In this document: piece after piece, positions 1 to 7,339 of the stretch
How positions within the stretch are numbered: the stretch's first letter is position 1
How the letters are laid out: every line of letters starts with the position of its first letter
NCBI GenBank assembly: GCA_019243075.1
Contig: JAFAUV010000031.1
Span: forward strand, 1-15,745
Direction: 5' to 3'
DNA from: Bradyrhizobium sp.
Lineage (GTDB): Bacteria; Pseudomonadota; Alphaproteobacteria; Rhizobiales; Xanthobacteraceae
DNA length: 15,745 nt
The notes under the pieces: generated by a model
Told to the model about the DNA's origin: nothing
What the model saw: only the letters and a program-made list of their open reading frames with translations
The model's database searches: none
Position numbers and translations under genes: made by a program

Positions 1-1143
1 ATCCCGCCGGTGCAGCGGTCCATCGCCAGCGCCATCTTCGGCCTGACCGTCACCTTCGCGCCCGCCATCGGGCCCACGATCGGCGGATGGCTCACGGACA
101 GCTTCAGCTGGCACTGGATCTTCTACATCAACCTGCTGCCCGGAGCGGCGCTGATCGCGATGATCGCCTGGGGGCTCGACAGCCAGCCGATGCGGCTCGA
201 CCGCCTGGCCGGCGGCGACTGGGGCGGCATCGTCTGCATGGCGGTCGGCTTGGGCTGCCTCGAATACGTGCTTGAGGAGGGCCAGCGGAAGGACTGGTTC
301 GGCGACGATCTCATCCTGCTCTGCGCGGTGGTCGCCAGCGTCTTCCTGCTCGCGTTCCTGATCATCGAGCTGTCCCGGCGGGAGCCGTTCATCGATCTGC
401 GCCTGTTGCGCAAACGCTCGCTCGCCGTCGCCTGCGCCGTGAACTTCGCCAGCGGGCTCGCGCTCTACGGCTCGATCTATATCCTGCCGCTCTACCTTCA
501 GCGCGTGCAGGGCTACAACGCGTTCCAGATCGGCATGGTGCAGATGTGGATGGGCCTGCCGCAACTCGCCATTCTGCCACTGCTGCCGCTCGTCTCGAAG
601 TGGATCGACAGCCGGGTCGTGCTCGCCTTTGGCCTCAGCCTGTTCGCCGCGAGCTGCCTGATGAACGGCTATGACATGTCGGCCGACACCGGGATCGACC
701 AGCTCAAGTGGTCGCAGCTGGTGCGCGCGCTGGGCCAGCCGTTCATCATCTCCCCGCTGTCGCAGATGGCGACGGTCGGGATCCAGCCGGCGCAGGCGGG
801 CGCGGCGAGTGCGCTGTTCAACATGGCGCGCAACCTGGGCGGCAGCTTCGGCATCGCCATGCTGGCGACGGCGGCCGAGCACCGCGAGCAGTGGCATTTT
901 TCCGCCATCGCCGAGCGGATTACGGGCAACTCCCTGCTCCTGGCCGAGCGGCTGGAGCGGATGAGCGAGGTGGTCGGCTCCGACCAGGCGGTGGCACGTT
1001 TGGCTATGCAGGTGCGGCAGCAAGCGCTGGTGATGGGCTATGCGGACTGCTTCCTGCTGATTGGCGCCGGGCTGCTCGTCAGCCTGCTCGGCGTCGCGTT
1101 CTTGTCCCGCGCCCAGCCGGGCGCGGGCGGCGGCGGGCACTAA
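1..1143 (+). CDS. MFS drug exporter, DHA2/EmrB family (5' end outside window)
   Basis: This is the C-terminal part (about 380 residues) of a 14-helix major facilitator that would export drugs or other lipophilic compounds with proton antiport across the inner membrane. The frame is open from base 1, so the GTG at 10 is not a real start; roughly 130 N-terminal residues are missing compared with the usual ~510. Near the visible start the protein has the antiporter motif C type string APAIGPTIGGW, followed by SWHWIFYINLLPG, both hallmarks of EmrB/QacA proteins. Many hydrophobic helices follow, with LSQMATVGIQPAQAGAASALFNMARNLGGSFG in the second half, also typical of DHA2 proteins, and the gene ends at TAA 1141-1143. 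The partner membrane-fusion protein (EmrA/HlyD) would be expected upstream, outside the window. The family is secure; the substrate is unknown. Confidence 0.9.
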   Translation: MPPVQRSIASAIFGLTVTFAPAIGPTIGGWLTDSFSWHWIFYINLLPGAALIAMIAWGLDSQPMRLDRLAGGDWGGIVCMAVGLGCLEYVLEEGQRKDWFGDDLILLCAVVASVFLLAFLIIELSRREPFIDLRLLRKRSLAVACAVNFASGLALYGSIYILPLYLQRVQGYNAFQIGMVQMWMGLPQLAILPLLPLVSKWIDSRVVLAFGLSLFAASCLMNGYDMSADTGIDQLKWSQLVRALGQPFIISPLSQMATVGIQPAQAGAASALFNMARNLGGSFGIAMLATAAEHREQWHFSAIAERITGNSLLLAERLERMSEVVGSDQAVARLAMQVRQQALVMGYADCFLLIGAGLLVSLLGVAFLSRAQPGAGGGGH

Positions 1144-1380
1144 GCGAAAGACATGCGCTATGCCGAGCGATGAACGACCCGCAGGCGGCCACCCCTGATA
1201 GTCTTGCGCATCGTCGTGAGATGCCGCAGCTTGCGGTCGCGTGTTTCCACTCGGAGCGCCACGGCTCGCGCCATCCGGAGGGCATAGCGTCGGTTGCAGC
1301 TTAAACGCTAAATGCGAACGTCCGGCGAACATTGCCGGGAACGGGTTATATGAGCTCCAGGTAGCTGCGTAAGATGTGGT
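1144..1380. other. Intergenic stretch with no recognisable gene
   Basis: This stretch follows the exporter stop codon. Short open frames exist on both strands, but none has a credible ribosome binding site or a family I recognise. The minus-strand frame of the neighbouring recombinase fragment stays open into it without further resemblance. It is probably debris from earlier mobile-element activity, since remnants begin immediately to its right. Confidence 0.4.
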
Positions 1381-1560
1381 GTAGAGCGCCGTTTCCTCCA
1401 CCCTGAGCGGGGTGGCTGGCTCCCGCACGGTCGACCCCTTGGCCATGATGACGCGGGCGCGCTCGAGCTTCTCGCGCGTGATGACGGGCTTGCATCCACC
1501 TTTCTGGCCGCGCGCTGCGGCCGCGGCCAGTCCAGCGCGGGTGCGCTCCTGAATGAGATG
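1381..1560 (-). pseudogene. Serine recombinase (Tn3-type resolvase) C-terminal fragment
   Basis: Reading 1560 down to 1381 on the minus strand gives 60 codons beginning HLIQERTRAGLAAAAARGQK, then GGCKPVITREKLERARVIMA and a stretch ending EETALY. This is the end of the catalytic domain (usually EFER-LI-ERTRAGL) followed by the Hin-type helix-turn-helix that closes Tn3-family resolvases/invertases. The catalytic N-terminal part with the active serine is absent, the HTH has unusual residues (REPATPLRVEE), and the reading frame runs on past the normal end without a stop. It is therefore a broken gene. Its upstream side is interrupted at about 1561-1572 by the IS-like element. Confidence 0.7.
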
Positions 1561-1572
1561 CTGACCCAACAC

Positions 1573-1599
1573 TGACACTGGTGGCGAAATCGGTGGCCG
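1573..1599 (+). repeat. Left terminal inverted repeat of the IS remnant
   Basis: The outer 16 bases are a perfect inverted match to 1998-2013, and 7 of the next 11 also match. The repeat is preceded directly by acac. Confidence 0.75.
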
Positions 1600-1677
1600 T
1601 GTGATCGCCCGGTCGTGACGGCGCACACGGACGCCGAGATAGGATGGTGCGCCCCCGCACGCTCGGAGGCTGTTGCC

Positions 1678-1977
1678 ATGTCCCTTCGCCCGCAAGACCT
1701 GCCCGTGGTGCCCGAGGAGACGCGCCGCGTCGCGCGGGCAGCCTTCCCCAAGGGCACGCTCTGCCTGCGCATCGCCGACGCGCTCGGCCCGGTGTACCAG
1801 GACAGCCAGTTCGCCGCGCTCTTCCCGCGCCGCCGCAAGCCCGCCGAGGCGCTCGGCCGGCTCGCGCTCGCGGTGGTGCTGCAGTTCGTGGAGAACCTGT
1901 CCGACCGCGTCGCGGAGTGGCTCGCCGGCACCCCGTCGCGAGAACACGCGCCTCGCGCTTTGCCACGCTTCAGGTAG
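1678..1977 (+). pseudogene. IS1182-family transposase, N-terminal fragment
   Basis: From ATG 1678 the frame reads MSLRPQDLPVVPEET, then RVARAAFPKGTLCLRIADAL, FAALFPRRRKPAEALGRLAL and AVVLQFVENLSDR. This is the N-terminal domain (DUF772-like) of IS1182-family transposases, which usually read P-ET-RVARAAFPKG and LALVTVLQFAENLSDRQAAD. Resemblance stops after LSDR at about 1911, and the frame ends at TAG 1975-1977. The family normally continues with RIDWKYALGLELTDPGF and the DDE catalytic domain (over 400 residues in total), none of which is present. It cannot be an active transposase. A longer frame opens at 1615, but ATG 1678 fits the family start. Confidence 0.75.
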
Positions 1978-1986
1978 CCTGACCAG

Positions 1987-2013
1987 CGGCGAGCGGATTC
2001 GCCACCAGTGTCA
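1987..2013 (-). repeat. Right terminal inverted repeat of the IS remnant
   Basis: This is the inverted partner of 1573-1599, with 23 of 27 positions paired. It is followed directly by acac, the same four bases that precede the left end. Confidence 0.75.
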
Positions 2014-2120
2014 ACACTCGTGTCACCAGCCTCGACCCGACGGCCGGAATCCTGATTAACGCGCCAAGCCGCCCCTTCCTTGATGCGTTGTGTAAGCCTG
2101 CTGCGGGTGGATGCCAGCCG

Positions 2121-2963
2121 ATGGATGAGACGGAAGCAGCCCTGAACGGCGCGCAGAAGCGGGTCAAGCGCCGGGCGGGACGGCCGCGCAAGCGCGACAC
2201 CTCCCTGGGCATCAAGGCCGTGGAGCAGGGGCTGAGCATCGTTGACATACTGGCCCGCAATGCACAGCCGAGCAGCTTGACAGAGCTTTCCGCTATCACC
2301 GGCATGAACCCGGGCAAGCTGCACCGCTACCTCGTCAGCCTCTGCGCCAAGGGCATTGCCAAGCGGCATGACACCACCGGGCTGTACGGACTCGGACCAG
2401 GCGCCATCGCGCTGGGGCTCGCCTCACTGAGCCGCCTCGACGAGTTCGAGTTGGTGCGCGAGGCCGCGAACGAGTTGTGCACGCGGTTCGGGCAGTCGAC
2501 GTTCGTCTATGTCTGGGCGTCCAGCGGGCCTGTGCTGGTGCACAATCGGCTGCCACCCGGCGCATTGATGAACATCCGGCTCGGCTCCGTTGCGCCCTTG
2601 GTCCGGTCGGCGGTGGGGCCCGTGTTCGCCGCGTTCCTACCCCCAGCGGTCACGGAGCCCATCCTCGTGCGCGACGCGGTCGAGCTGGGAATCGATCCAC
2701 AAAAGGCGCTGCGGACCGCGTATCAAGAGGTCGGCCCGGCGATCCGCCGCGACAGGGTCTTCTGGGCCGACGTCTCGATCATGCCGGACTGCTCGGCATG
2801 CGCCGCACCGGTGTTCAACGCTTCAGGCGAGCTTCTATGCGTGCTTGGCATCAGCTTCGCTCTGCATGGGAACCTGCCCAGTGAGCAGCCGGCGCTGATC
2901 GAGGCAACCGCAGCGACGGCCGGATCGATTTCGAGCGCGCTCGGCTACCGGCAGGGCCGGTAG
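2121..2963 (+). CDS. IclR-family transcriptional regulator with AT-hook-like tail
   Basis: This 280-residue DNA-binding regulator probably controls the hydantoinase operon directly downstream. A basic tail RRAGRPRKR (residues 17-25) has the GRP core of an AT-hook. The winged helix (about 31-95) carries KAVEQGLSIVDILA, LTELSAITGMNPGKLHRYL and GLYGLGPGAIALG, typical of IclR proteins. The rest is the IclR effector-binding (GAF-like) domain, including LVHNRLPPGALMNIRLGS and a short cysteine-bearing stretch DCSACAAPVFNASGELLCVLGIS. I chose ATG 2121, with gggtgg at 2105-2110 upstream; an in-frame TTG at 2088 would add 11 residues. The gene lies 59 bases before the hyu promoter and in the same direction. 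Effector and mode (activator or repressor) are unknown. The IS remnant ends about 107 bases before the start and may have altered its promoter. Confidence 0.88.
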   Translation: MDETEAALNGAQKRVKRRAGRPRKRDTSLGIKAVEQGLSIVDILARNAQPSSLTELSAITGMNPGKLHRYLVSLCAKGIAKRHDTTGLYGLGPGAIALGLASLSRLDEFELVREAANELCTRFGQSTFVYVWASSGPVLVHNRLPPGALMNIRLGSVAPLVRSAVGPVFAAFLPPAVTEPILVRDAVELGIDPQKALRTAYQEVGPAIRRDRVFWADVSIMPDCSACAAPVFNASGELLCVLGISFALHGNLPSEQPALIEATAATAGSISSALGYRQGR

Positions 2964-2965
2964 CT

Positions 2966-2994
2966 CGGCGGATCCGCGCGTGACGGCTCCGCCG
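2966..2994 (+). terminator. Hairpin after the IclR gene, possible weak terminator
   Basis: A perfect 7-bp stem (cggcgga at 2966-2972 with tccgccg at 2988-2994) encloses a 15-base loop, starting two bases after the IclR stop codon. No T-run follows directly; the nearest T-rich tract is at 3011-3022. A role as terminator or attenuator is only a possibility. Confidence 0.3.
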
Positions 2995-3021
2995 CAACAA
3001 AGGTAAAACATTTTATTTTTG

Positions 3022-3050
3022 TTGACACGGCGCCAGCCTAGATCTAGGTT
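3022..3050 (+). promoter_or_regulatory. Probable promoter of the hyu operon
   Basis: A consensus -35 TTGACA (3022-3027) is followed after 17 bases by TAGGTT (3045-3050), a modest -10. It sits just after an unusually AT-rich tract (3001-3022), which could act as an UP-like element. The predicted transcript would start near 3057, 29 bases before the leader-peptide start codon. The -10 is weak, as expected if a regulator is needed. Confidence 0.5.
3037..3048. promoter_or_regulatory. 12-bp perfect palindrome, candidate operator
   Basis: cctagatctagg reads the same on both strands and overlaps the spacer and -10 of the predicted hyu promoter. Its place makes it a good candidate site for the adjacent IclR-type regulator. 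Binding is inferred from position only. Confidence 0.5.
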
Positions 3051-3085
3051 TTGTCCATAATTGGTAAATGTCCGGGAGAGGGCGG

Positions 3086-3136
3086 ATGCGCGAGCGGCTT
3101 GCTGAACCGGGTTCGACCATGGCGCCGCACGGCTGA
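3086..3136 (+). CDS. 16-codon leader peptide coupled to the hyuA-like gene
   Basis: ATG 3086 opens a frame MRERLAEPGSTMAPHG that ends at TGA 3134-3136. The last base of that stop is the first base of the hyuA start (TGATG). A strong purine-rich ribosome binding site (gggagaggg, 3074-3082) stands at normal spacing before ATG 3086. In contrast, no ribosome binding site precedes hyuA itself (caccggctg-type GC sequence only). The simplest reading is that ribosomes load on the leader and re-initiate at hyuA, so the leader sets the translation level of the operon. It has no run of a single amino acid, so classical attenuation is not evident. Expression is inferred. Confidence 0.5.
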   Translation: MRERLAEPGSTMAPHG

Positions 3137-5232
3137 TGATGGATCAGGCACACACCCCGGTGCGCGTGGACCAGCTGCGAATCGCCATCGACATCGGCGG
3201 CACCTTCACCGACCTAGCTGCGTTTTCGGAAAGGGATGGGCTGTATTTCGGCAAGTCGCTTTCAACGCATGACGCGCTGATCGACGGAATGCGCCGCGCG
3301 ATCGACCTCGCCGGCGTGAATGTCCAAGAAGCCTATCTCTTCCTTCACGGCTCAACCGTGGCGATCAACACGCTGCTGGAGCGGACTGGCGCCGAAACCG
3401 CGCTGATCGTCACCGAGGGCTTTCGCGACATCTACGAGATCGGCCGCATCAACCGGCCCGACGCCTTCAACCTGTTCTTCGGTAAACACAAGCCGCTGGT
3501 CCGCCGCTCCGCGACTTTCGAGGTGCGCGAGCGGATGCTGGCCGAGGGCACGGTCCTGCAACCGCTCGACGAGGACGCGGTGCGCGCGCTTGCTCGCCAG
3601 CTCGGGGCCCGGGGTGTCCAGGCCGTCGCCATCTTCTACGTCCACTCCTATCGAAATGCCGAGCACGAGCGTCGCACGCAGGCGATTCTGCAGGAGGAGC
3701 TGCCCGGACGGTTCATTACTGCGTCGCATCAGCTGACCGGGGAGTACCGAGAATTCGAGCGCGTCTCAACCGTCGCCGCCAACGCCTATATCGGTCCGCG
3801 GGTCGACGGCTACCTGGCGCAGATGCAGACCGAGCTCGAGTGCGACGGGTTCGCGGGCGACATGCTGGTCGTGCAATCCACTGGCGGCCTCTTTCCGGTG
3901 GCCGACGCGCGGCGGGACTGCGTGCGGATGCTGGAGTCCGGTCCCGCTGCCGGGGTGAGCGGCGCGCTCGCGGTGTGCCGCCAGATCGGCCTGCAGGACG
4001 CAATCGCCTTCGACATGGGTGGCACGACCGCCAAGGCCGGAGTGATCAGCGAGGGCAGGATGCTGACCACCGGGAGCGCGCTAATCGGCGGCTACGAGCG
4101 CGCGCTGCCAATCCAGATCCCGATGATCGACATCTTCGAGGTGGGCACCGGCGGTGGCAGCATCGCCCGCGTGGGTTCCGGCCGGGCGCTGAGGGTTGGG
4201 CCGCAGAGCGCGGGCTCCAAGCCGGGCCCTGCCTGCTATGGCGGCGGCGGGCACGAGCCGACGGTCACCGACGCCAACCTCATCCTCGGCAGGCTGGACG
4301 CGGAGAATTTCCTCGGCGGCCAGTTACGGCTGGACCGGGACGCGGCATGGGCGGCGCTGCGCGACGAAATCGCCGAGCCGCTGGGCATGGACCCGGTGCA
4401 GGCCGCCGACGGCATCCTTGCCATCGCGGTGATCGCGATGTCGCATGCCGTCAAGGCTGTCACGACCGAGCGCGGGCTCGACGCCGGCGCCTTCCAGATG
4501 ATCGTGTTCGGGGGCGCCGGCCCGCTGCATGGCGGCGCGATCGCCCAGGAGCTGGGTATCAGCCGCATGCTGGTCCCGCCGTCGCCAGGGCACTTCTCGG
4601 CTTTCGGCATGCTGTTCAGCGATCTGCGGCACGATTACGTGCGCTCGATCTTCGAGCGACTCGCGACCGTCCCTTGGGACAAGGTGGCGGGGCTGTTTCG
4701 GGAGATGGAGGCGCTCGGGCGCCAGGCCGTCTCGCGTTCCAGCTACCCGGCCCAGCGCGTGCTCGTCGAGCGTGCGGCCGACATGCGCTACGCCGGGCAG
4801 GAACACGCGGTGACGGTCAGCCTGCCCGACCCCTTGTTTGCCGCCGCGGACCGGGACGGGATAAAGCGCGCATTCGACGCGGTCCACCTGCAGCGCTACG
4901 GCACCAGCGCACCCGACGAGCCGGCCGAGCTCGTCAGCCTTCGCCTGACCGTGCTGGGCGAGCTGCCAAAGCCACCATGGACAACGGTCGAGCGCGGTGA
5001 GGGCGCCGATAGGCCCCCGGCTGCACGCCAGCGCCGGCCGGTCTATTTCCGCCAGGCCGCCGGCTTCGTCGACACGCCCGTCTACGATCGCGCGCGGCTT
5101 CGGGCAGGCGACGCGCTCGCCGGGCCCGCGCTGATTGAGGAACACGCCTCCACCACGGTGATCGCGCCCGGCGATCGGCTGGAGGTGGACCGTTTTGGCA
5201 ATCTCGACATCACCGTCGGAGCCTTCGCATGA
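3136..5232 (+). CDS. hyuA: Hydantoinase A / acetone-carboxylase beta-type ATP-dependent subunit
   Basis: This 698-residue protein has the normal length for the HyuA/OplA-N family. Such subunits bind and use ATP to activate a carbonyl or amide, and work with a HyuB partner in ring opening (N-methylhydantoin, 5-oxoproline) or ketone carboxylation (acetone, acetophenone). The phosphate-binding DIGGTFTD is at residues 19-26; further actin-like-fold signatures are LESGPAAGVSG and DMGGTTAK (from residue 293), then GTGGGSIARV. The FGGAGPLHG motif is present, and the C-terminal domain ends with ALIEEHASTTVIAPGD, also typical. The start ATG 3136 (or the adjacent ATG 3139) lacks its own ribosome binding site and overlaps the leader-peptide stop. 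The stop overlaps the next gene by ATGA (5229-5232). The family is certain; the substrate cannot be told apart between hydantoinase, carboxylase and related reactions. Confidence 0.93.
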   Translation: MMDQAHTPVRVDQLRIAIDIGGTFTDLAAFSERDGLYFGKSLSTHDALIDGMRRAIDLAGVNVQEAYLFLHGSTVAINTLLERTGAETALIVTEGFRDIYEIGRINRPDAFNLFFGKHKPLVRRSATFEVRERMLAEGTVLQPLDEDAVRALARQLGARGVQAVAIFYVHSYRNAEHERRTQAILQEELPGRFITASHQLTGEYREFERVSTVAANAYIGPRVDGYLAQMQTELECDGFAGDMLVVQSTGGLFPVADARRDCVRMLESGPAAGVSGALAVCRQIGLQDAIAFDMGGTTAKAGVISEGRMLTTGSALIGGYERALPIQIPMIDIFEVGTGGGSIARVGSGRALRVGPQSAGSKPGPACYGGGGHEPTVTDANLILGRLDAENFLGGQLRLDRDAAWAALRDEIAEPLGMDPVQAADGILAIAVIAMSHAVKAVTTERGLDAGAFQMIVFGGAGPLHGGAIAQELGISRMLVPPSPGHFSAFGMLFSDLRHDYVRSIFERLATVPWDKVAGLFREMEALGRQAVSRSSYPAQRVLVERAADMRYAGQEHAVTVSLPDPLFAAADRDGIKRAFDAVHLQRYGTSAPDEPAELVSLRLTVLGELPKPPWTTVERGEGADRPPAARQRRPVYFRQAAGFVDTPVYDRARLRAGDALAGPALIEEHASTTVIAPGDRLEVDRFGNLDITVGAFA

Positions 5233-6953
5233 GCGATGCCGGCAACCCCGTCCTGATCGAGATCATCCGCAACGGCATCCTGGCGACGACCGGGGAGATG
5301 AAGACCAATCTCACGCGCACGGCCTACAACATGATCATCTACGAGGCGCTCGACTTCACCGTGGGCCTATTTACGGAGCACGGCGAGACGATTTCGATCG
5401 GCCTGGGCCTGCCGATGTTCATCCGGGGCATGGCTCAAACAGTCAAGGCGAAGATCTCGCATTTCGGCATCGCCGACATCCACCCCGGCGACATCCTCAT
5501 TACCAATGACCCTTACATCACCGGCAGCCATCTCAACCACATTACGCTGACGATGCCGATCTTCCACGGCGACGAGCTGATCGCGTTCGCCTGCTGCATG
5601 GCCCATTGGCTCGATGTTGGCGGCACCATCAGCCATGTGACCACCGACATCTATCAGGAGGGCCTGCAGATCCCGATGCTGAAATACCAGCGCCGGGGCG
5701 TGGTCAACCAGGACATCGTCGACATCATCGCCATGAACGTGCGCATGCCGAACCTCGCGCTCGGCGATCTGCGCGCGCAGGTCACTGCCGTCGTGACCGG
5801 CGAACGGCGCTACGGCGAGCTGGTCCGCCGCTATGGAATTCGGCCGATCCGGGCCGCGATCGATGCGTTAATGGACCAGTCCGAAGCGGAGGCGCGCGCC
5901 AACACGCTGACCATTCCCGACGGCGTCTACGAAGCGGAATCCTTCATGGACGATGACGGCGTGCGGATCGGCGAACCCATCCCCATTCGCGTGCGCGTCG
6001 AAGTGTCCGGTGAGCGCATGACCATCGACCTGAGCGCGGTCGCGGACCAGGTCGGGGGCTTCTACAACTCCGGCATCGCGACCGGCATTGCCTGCGCGCA
6101 GCTCGCGTACAAATGCCTGACCACCCCGACCGTCTACCCGATCAACGACGGTTCGTTCCGCTCCCTCGACATCGTGATCCCGCCCGGCACCTTCATCAGC
6201 GCCGAGCGCCCCGCGCCCATGGCCTGGTGGATGACCTACCCGATGACCGTTATTGACACGATCTTTAAGGCGCTCGCCCCTGCCATCCCCGACCGCACGA
6301 TCGCCGGACACTATGCCGACCTGACCGTCGGCTTCATCCAGGGCTTGTCGCCGAAGACTGGCCGCTTCTTCCTCGCCGGGCTGGGCGTTCCCGGCGGCGG
6401 CTGGGGCGCCAAGTCGACGGAAGACGGGGTCTCGGCCACGATCTGCATCAACGACGGCGACACCCACAACACGCCCATCGAGCAGATGGAGAGCCGCTTC
6501 CCGGTCATCGTGCACAGTTACCGGCTGCGCCCGGACAGCGGCGGCCCCGGACGCTATCGGGGCGGCCTGGGCGCTGAGCACGTCGTTGAGGCGCGTTGTG
6601 ACATGTCCCTCACGACGACGATCGAGCGCACCCTGTGTCGTCCATGGGGGCTCGCGGGCGGCCATGCCGGACAGGGCAACCAGGTGCGCCTGCGACGGGA
6701 CGGGCGCTGGATCGACGACCTGCCGAACGGCAAGCTCGGCGGAGCGCGGATCCGCGCCGGCGAGCGCTTCGCACTAGCATCGGGCGGCGGCGGCGGATAT
6801 GGCGACCCGCGCAGCCGCGACCCGGCGGCCGTCGTGCACGACGTGCTCGAGGGCTATGTCAGCACCGAAGCGGCACGCGACAACTACGGCGTAGCCATCG
6901 ATGCAGACGGGCGCATCGACGTGGCCGCAACCGCGGCGCTGCGCGCGCAATGA
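5229..6953 (+). CDS. hyuB: Hydantoinase B / acetone-carboxylase alpha-type subunit
   Basis: At 574 residues this is the partner of the upstream HyuA-type subunit and is expected to form a cytoplasmic complex with it. Family signatures include ILITNDPYITGSHLNHIT (TNDPY at 92-96), HWLDVGG (126-132), FYNSGIATGIACAQLAYKCL, SRFPVIVHSYRLRPDSGG with GRYRGGLG, and the glycine-rich ending GGGGGYGDPRSRDP. 5-Oxoprolinase-type HyuB proteins usually read HHADVGG where this one has HWLDVGG, and THLPDIT where this one has SHLNHIT. That hints at a reaction different from classical hydantoinase. It starts at ATG 5229, overlapping the hyuA stop, with ggag at 5219-5222 upstream. It overlaps the next small gene by ATGA (6950-6953), so the three are translationally coupled. 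Confidence 0.92.
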   Translation: MSDAGNPVLIEIIRNGILATTGEMKTNLTRTAYNMIIYEALDFTVGLFTEHGETISIGLGLPMFIRGMAQTVKAKISHFGIADIHPGDILITNDPYITGSHLNHITLTMPIFHGDELIAFACCMAHWLDVGGTISHVTTDIYQEGLQIPMLKYQRRGVVNQDIVDIIAMNVRMPNLALGDLRAQVTAVVTGERRYGELVRRYGIRPIRAAIDALMDQSEAEARANTLTIPDGVYEAESFMDDDGVRIGEPIPIRVRVEVSGERMTIDLSAVADQVGGFYNSGIATGIACAQLAYKCLTTPTVYPINDGSFRSLDIVIPPGTFISAERPAPMAWWMTYPMTVIDTIFKALAPAIPDRTIAGHYADLTVGFIQGLSPKTGRFFLAGLGVPGGGWGAKSTEDGVSATICINDGDTHNTPIEQMESRFPVIVHSYRLRPDSGGPGRYRGGLGAEHVVEARCDMSLTTTIERTLCRPWGLAGGHAGQGNQVRLRRDGRWIDDLPNGKLGGARIRAGERFALASGGGGGYGDPRSRDPAAVVHDVLEGYVSTEAARDNYGVAIDADGRIDVAATAALRAQ

Positions 6954-7336
6954 GCGCCGCTGCCGATATCGACACCGACGCGCTACGCCGGCTGGCAGCC
7001 GGGTTGCGTCGCATGCAGGCGCGGCCGCTGCACGGTCTCGGCTGCTCGTGCTGCGGTGGCGGCCTGGTCCGGCTGCGGGCGGCGACAATCGAGGCGGACC
7101 TGCTCGGATTGCTCGCGCTGCGCTATGGCGAAGCGGCGGACTCGGTGCTGCATGGCTTGGTAGAGGAGCGGCTCGCCGCCCCGCACCAGCCTTTCCTCGC
7201 CTGGATCGGCGGAACTGCCGCGTGCGCGCCACCGGCCCCGCTCCGGCGGCGGCTGCTGCACGATCTCCTCGGCGCCGTCGAAAACGCGTGCCCGCCCGGC
7301 GATGGGCCGGCGCCGCAGCGCTTCAGCGCGGGCTAG
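6950..7336 (+). CDS. Small cysteine-containing protein, possible third subunit
   Basis: This 128-residue protein starts at ATG 6950, overlapping the hyuB stop by ATGA, and ends three bases before the MFS gene. It has no signal peptide or membrane helix. It looks mainly helical, with a compact CSCC cluster (residues 32-35, within LGCSCCGGG), further cysteines at 92 and 114, and several histidines (28, 68, 79, 104). That pattern could hold a metal, but no known zinc or iron-sulfur spacing is complete. Acetone and acetophenone carboxylases have a small extra subunit of similar size beside their HyuA/HyuB-like subunits, so a third-subunit role is a fair inference from position and size. I see no clear sequence match to those subunits and do not recognise the family. 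Confidence 0.75.
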   Translation: MSAAADIDTDALRRLAAGLRRMQARPLHGLGCSCCGGGLVRLRAATIEADLLGLLALRYGEAADSVLHGLVEERLAAPHQPFLAWIGGTAACAPPAPLRRRLLHDLLGAVENACPPGDGPAPQRFSAG

Positions 7337-7339
7337 TTC

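Larger units (their letters stand above)
1573..2013 (+). mobile_element. Internally deleted IS1182-like element (441 bp)
   Basis: A perfect 16-bp inverted repeat lies at 1573-1588 (tgacactggtggcgaa) and 1998-2013. It extends imperfectly to 27 bp at each end (1573-1599 and 1987-2013, 23 of 27 matching). The bases directly outside both ends are acac (1569-1572 and 2014-2017), consistent with a 4-bp target duplication. Between the ends lies only the N-terminal part of an IS1182-type transposase. Full elements of this family are about 1.5-2 kb, so this is a deletion derivative that could move only with a transposase supplied elsewhere. The repeats and flanking duplication are seen directly; the family comes from the transposase fragment. 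Confidence 0.75.

Noticed and set aside
1308..2369. Long minus-strand open frame (353 codons) crossing the IS remnant and the IclR start
   Set aside because: Its translation is arginine/serine-rich with no recognisable domain, and it is antisense to the clear IclR gene; it is a product of high GC content.
3046..3057. TGGACAAAAC on the minus strand near the hyu promoter, resembling the twin tetR-flanking promoters
   Set aside because: Only about the first ten bases match and there is no -10 at the right distance; probably chance or a remnant.
3051..3272. Open frame of 73 codons overlapping the start of hyuA
   Set aside because: It is in another frame from the leader peptide and hyuA, lacks a credible start site and family, and is explained by overlap with hyuA.
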